From the NCBI GenBank assembly GCA_050943135.1, contig JBMNOP010000007.1, forward strand, positions 62,001 to 126,000: 64,000 nt of DNA, read 5' to 3'. Made by a program: the position numbers and the translations under genes. Origin of the DNA: RUG695 sp050943135. Its GTDB lineage: Bacteria > Planctomycetota > Planctomycetia > Pirellulales > Thermoguttaceae. The stretch's first letter is position 1. Every line of letters begins with the position of its first letter. This document shows positions 61,854 through 64,000 of the stretch, piece by piece. The notes under the pieces were generated by a model that did not search any database, was not told the DNA's origin, and worked only from the letters and a program-made list of their open reading frames with translations.

Positions 61854-64000
61854 CCCCGACCTCGGAATTGGCACAAGAGCCACTCGCCGGTGAAAAGGCC
61901 GATCCCTAGCACGAAGAAGAGCCAATGACTGCATAGGGGACGTGACCGAAAGACCCGGTCGATCACCGTCTCTCGCTTTTCAAGCATCTTTCGATAGAAA
62001 TCGGCGAGCGCCTCGGGGGCCACCACCTCGCCCCCCGTCATTTCGGCGATATTGCGCATCATTCCCGTTGCTGCCGCGGGGGACTCGAGTTCCAGGCGGT
62101 TCTCTTTGACCGTAAACCGACAGGTCTCTTCGGTCTGTTTCCCGTTTTCCGTAACGCAAACGCGCAGAAGATATTCCCCGGCAAGATCGGTTCCGGCAAA
62201 CGCGGCTGTCTGATCATCCCCGATCGGAACCATTTGGCTTGAACCGTCCGGCTTTGTCACCGAGGCGGTAACGGCTATCGCCTCGGGAGTCTCGGGATGA
62301 AACGGCATGTAGACGATCCGTGCCCGTGCCGTCTCGCCGCACCAAAGAGAGGTCGATTCCATCTCCGCATCAAGTTCTCCCGGGGCGAGGGCGTCGTGCC
62401 CGGCAACCCACAAAATCAGCTGACGCCAGAACGTCTCGAACGTGCTGCGTCCTTTGCTCATCGCCCAGCGCCAGGTCGCATCGGTTAAAAGGAGGGCCGA
62501 ACGTCCGTGGGCGTGAGAGCCGACGATAAGGACCGGCACGATATTTCCCGCATCGTCTGCCCCTTCGAGGATGATTTCGCTCCCCGGTTTCGGGATGCCG
62601 AAATCTTTGGAAAATCGTTTCCGGAGGCTGTTGATATCGAGGACCGATTCGAGCGGGGGGAGTTCTGCCCAGAGCCTCTTCGATTTTGCTGCGTCAGCCG
62701 CCAGGGAAGCGAGGTAATGCACACCGGCTCCCTCGGCGGGGCGGACATGTACCGGGCGGTCGAGGAACCCCTTTTCGGCCAATTCGGGGGCCAGCGTTTC
62801 TTCGGGAAGAAGAACGGGGGCCATCGAGGCAAACGGGGTTTCCCCGAGCTTGTTTTCGGCAATCGAATCAAGCCCGGGAAGGAAGATCAGTCCGGCGCCG
62901 TCGGAAAGGATCTCCATCAGCGCGCGGCGCGAAGAGTCGTCGAGATCGGTCGGATCGACGTTCCCGAAAATGATCGCGCTGTACTCCTTCGCGAACTGCG
63001 GCTTTTCTCCTTCGGACAATCGCACGTAGTCGACTCGGATTTCCTGTTTGGCGGCGAGCGCCATCCGAATGAACTTATCTTCGAACCGGCGTGTCCCCTC
63101 CAAAAAAAGGACATTCAGTTTCCCCGGAACGAACCGGATGTAAGCGTCGGAGGCGTTGTTCATCGGGGTGATTTCCCCCGGCAATCCATCTGCCGAGACG
63201 GTCAGGCGCCTTTCGCCCGGCTCGTCACACGTGTAGGAAAATCGAAACGGAAGCGTCTCTTCGTCGGAGACGGCGGTAAATTCCTGTCGGGCAACGTCTT
63301 TCCCCTCAACGCGGAACGCGAGTGGAAGAGAGGTCCCCCGATAACCTGTCATACGTAAAAGACCGGTTACGGTCACTTCGTTCCCCAAATAGACACGCGT
63401 CGGAACCGTCAGCCCACCTACCGAGACATCGCGCAGATGCACCCCTTCGGTCGAACCGATGCAACAGGTATAGATCGGCACACCGGCGTCCCGATAGCGG
63501 AGCGCGGCCTCCTGGGGCGGGACCGCGCCGTTTGAGCGCTCCACACCGTCCGAAACGAGGAAGACCCCCAGCAGCCGCTCTCCGGCGAATCGGTCGAGGA
63601 CTCCGTCGAGCGCACGACCCAGAGCCGACGCGGCGCCTTTCGGTTCGTCGGGAAGATCTCGGTCGGATGTTAACTGGGCGTAATCCCCATCGAATTCAAA
63701 AAAGGAAAAAATCTCGTCTCTCCCGGTGCTCCGTCCGAGACGCAGGGCGTGCCGAACCGCTTCGAACCGGGACTGCCCGTCGAAATCGCGAATCGACATA
63801 CTCTCGGAAACATCAAGGAGAATGGCGGACGCCGCGGGAAGTTGCCGAACCGTTTCGGAAACAATCGACGGGCGAAAAAGCAAAAGGGCAAAGAGGAGAA
63901 GAAAGAGGGTACGGAGCAACAAAAAGAGCAATCGGCGTCTTCCGGAAAACCGAACATCCCGGCCAATCAGAAAAAACGAGACGGCAGCAACGCTCCCCCA
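61850..64000 (-). CDS. vWA-domain membrane protein (partial, 5' end outside window)
   Basis: The frame is open to the window edge, so the start lies beyond 64000. The N-terminal part seen has two membrane helices (AAVSFFLIG and LLFLLLRTLFLLLFALLLF), then a vWA-like domain: AILLDVSESMSIRD (MIDAS DxSxS, here DVSES) and later LVSDGVERSNG. A Ig-like segment and then a class I glutamine-amidotransferase-like domain follow (VRLSEGEKPQF..YSAIIFGNVDPTDLDD). This combination is common in planctomycete large membrane proteins often found near MoxR ATPase genes. A C-terminal helix (HWLFFVLGIGLFTGEWLL) closes it. Probably a metal-dependent adhesion or envelope-assembly protein. Confidence 0.85.
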   Translation of the reverse strand, partial: WGSVAAVSFFLIGRDVRFSGRRRLLFLLLRTLFLLLFALLLFRPSIVSETVRQLPAASAILLDVSESMSIRDFDGQSRFEAVRHALRLGRSTGRDEIFSFFEFDGDYAQLTSDRDLPDEPKGAASALGRALDGVLDRFAGERLLGVFLVSDGVERSNGAVPPQEAALRYRDAGVPIYTCCIGSTEGVHLRDVSVGGLTVPTRVYLGNEVTVTGLLRMTGYRGTSLPLAFRVEGKDVARQEFTAVSDEETLPFRFSYTCDEPGERRLTVSADGLPGEITPMNNASDAYIRFVPGKLNVLFLEGTRRFEDKFIRMALAAKQEIRVDYVRLSEGEKPQFAKEYSAIIFGNVDPTDLDDSSRRALMEILSDGAGLIFLPGLDSIAENKLGETPFASMAPVLLPEETLAPELAEKGFLDRPVHVRPAEGAGVHYLASLAADAAKSKRLWAELPPLESVLDINSLRKRFSKDFGIPKPGSEIILEGADDAGNIVPVLIVGSHAHGRSALLLTDATWRWAMSKGRSTFETFWRQLILWVAGHDALAPGELDAEMESTSLWCGETARARIVYMPFHPETPEAIAVTASVTKPDGSSQMVPIGDDQTAAFAGTDLAGEYLLRVCVTENGKQTEETCRFTVKENRLELESPAAATGMMRNIAEMTGGEVVAPEALADFYRKMLEKRETVIDRVFRSRPLCSHWLFFVLGIGLFTGEWLLCQFRGRG

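Noticed and set aside
1..64000. CRISPR arrays, complete insertion sequences, prophage genes or rRNA operons
   Set aside because: No regularly spaced direct repeats, no intact transposase or phage structural genes and no rRNA-like segments were seen.

Overview
This window looks like a chromosomal segment of a planctomycete. The markers are two DUF1559 pseudopilin-like proteins (N-terminal FTLIELLV, C-terminal HPGGANVAMLDG), a planctomycete/verrucomicrobial-type small basic protein, a DUF1573 protein, a tiny lipoprotein ending in MTPYRTHGGI, very large secreted proteins of unknown function, and a TPR/ExbB/ExbD/Ser-Thr kinase cluster. Flagellar export genes and a FliA-type sigma factor indicate a motile cell (swarmer stage). 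There are no rRNA or tRNA genes. One tmRNA gene is present.

Layout. 0.2-0.5 kb: tmRNA (minus). 0.8-1.8 kb: three small redox genes (C_GCAxxG_C_C protein, rubredoxin, ferredoxin). 2.0-3.3 kb: a coiled-coil protein and a degraded stretch. 3.3-5.6 kb: a PyrK-like flavoprotein downstream of a free-standing condensation-domain acyltransferase. 5.6-8.4 kb: a 923-residue exported protein. 8.6-13.3 kb: accessory cassette A, AT-richer than its surroundings, flanked by an inverted pair of about 200-bp repeats that each carry a sigma70-type promoter and a palindrome, with an IS256-type transposase relic beside it. 13.5-22.1 kb: small basic protein, then a six-gene minus-strand operon (large TPR protein, TPR protein, ExbB, ExbD, ExbD, Ser/Thr kinase). 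22.4-25.8 kb: a 755-residue membrane protein and a FliA-family sigma factor. 25.9-30.0 kb: cassette B, a paralogue of cassette A. 30.0-31.9 kb: DUF1573 and a further exported protein. 32.4-34.5 kb: Tat-exported beta-propeller protein and a small lipoprotein. 34.8-43.0 kb: housekeeping block (Tgt, ValS, CoaB, UPF0210, ACT protein, YchF-like GTPase). 43.4-44.6 kb: broken enolase-superfamily gene and PduO-type cobalamin adenosyltransferase. 45.2-47.1 kb: HTH/receiver regulator and polyprenyl diphosphate synthase. 47.3-51.6 kb: flagellar export operon (hydrolase-like, SpoA/FliN, FliO, FliP, FliQ, FliR, truncated FlhB). 51.8-64.0 kb: two very large exported proteins converging on a partial vWA-domain membrane protein.

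The most notable feature is the duplicated cassette A/B. Each copy carries the same four modules: two different small multi-pass membrane proteins, a DUF1559 pseudopilin-like protein and an exported alpha/beta-hydrolase with a GxCxG nucleophile motif. Each copy follows the 3' end of a broken membrane glycosyltransferase gene. The module order differs between copies, and in cassette A the hydrolase and DUF1559 genes are joined into one 759-codon reading frame. The arrangement suggests a mobile or recombining surface-protein module. Other points worth checking are a FlhB that lacks its autocleaving cytoplasmic domain, a hydrolase-like protein without a nucleophile at the head of the flagellar operon, and a kinase tied to an ExbB/ExbD energy-transduction operon.

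Limits: all calls rest on reading the sequence and recalling protein families. No searches, structure predictions or statistics were run.
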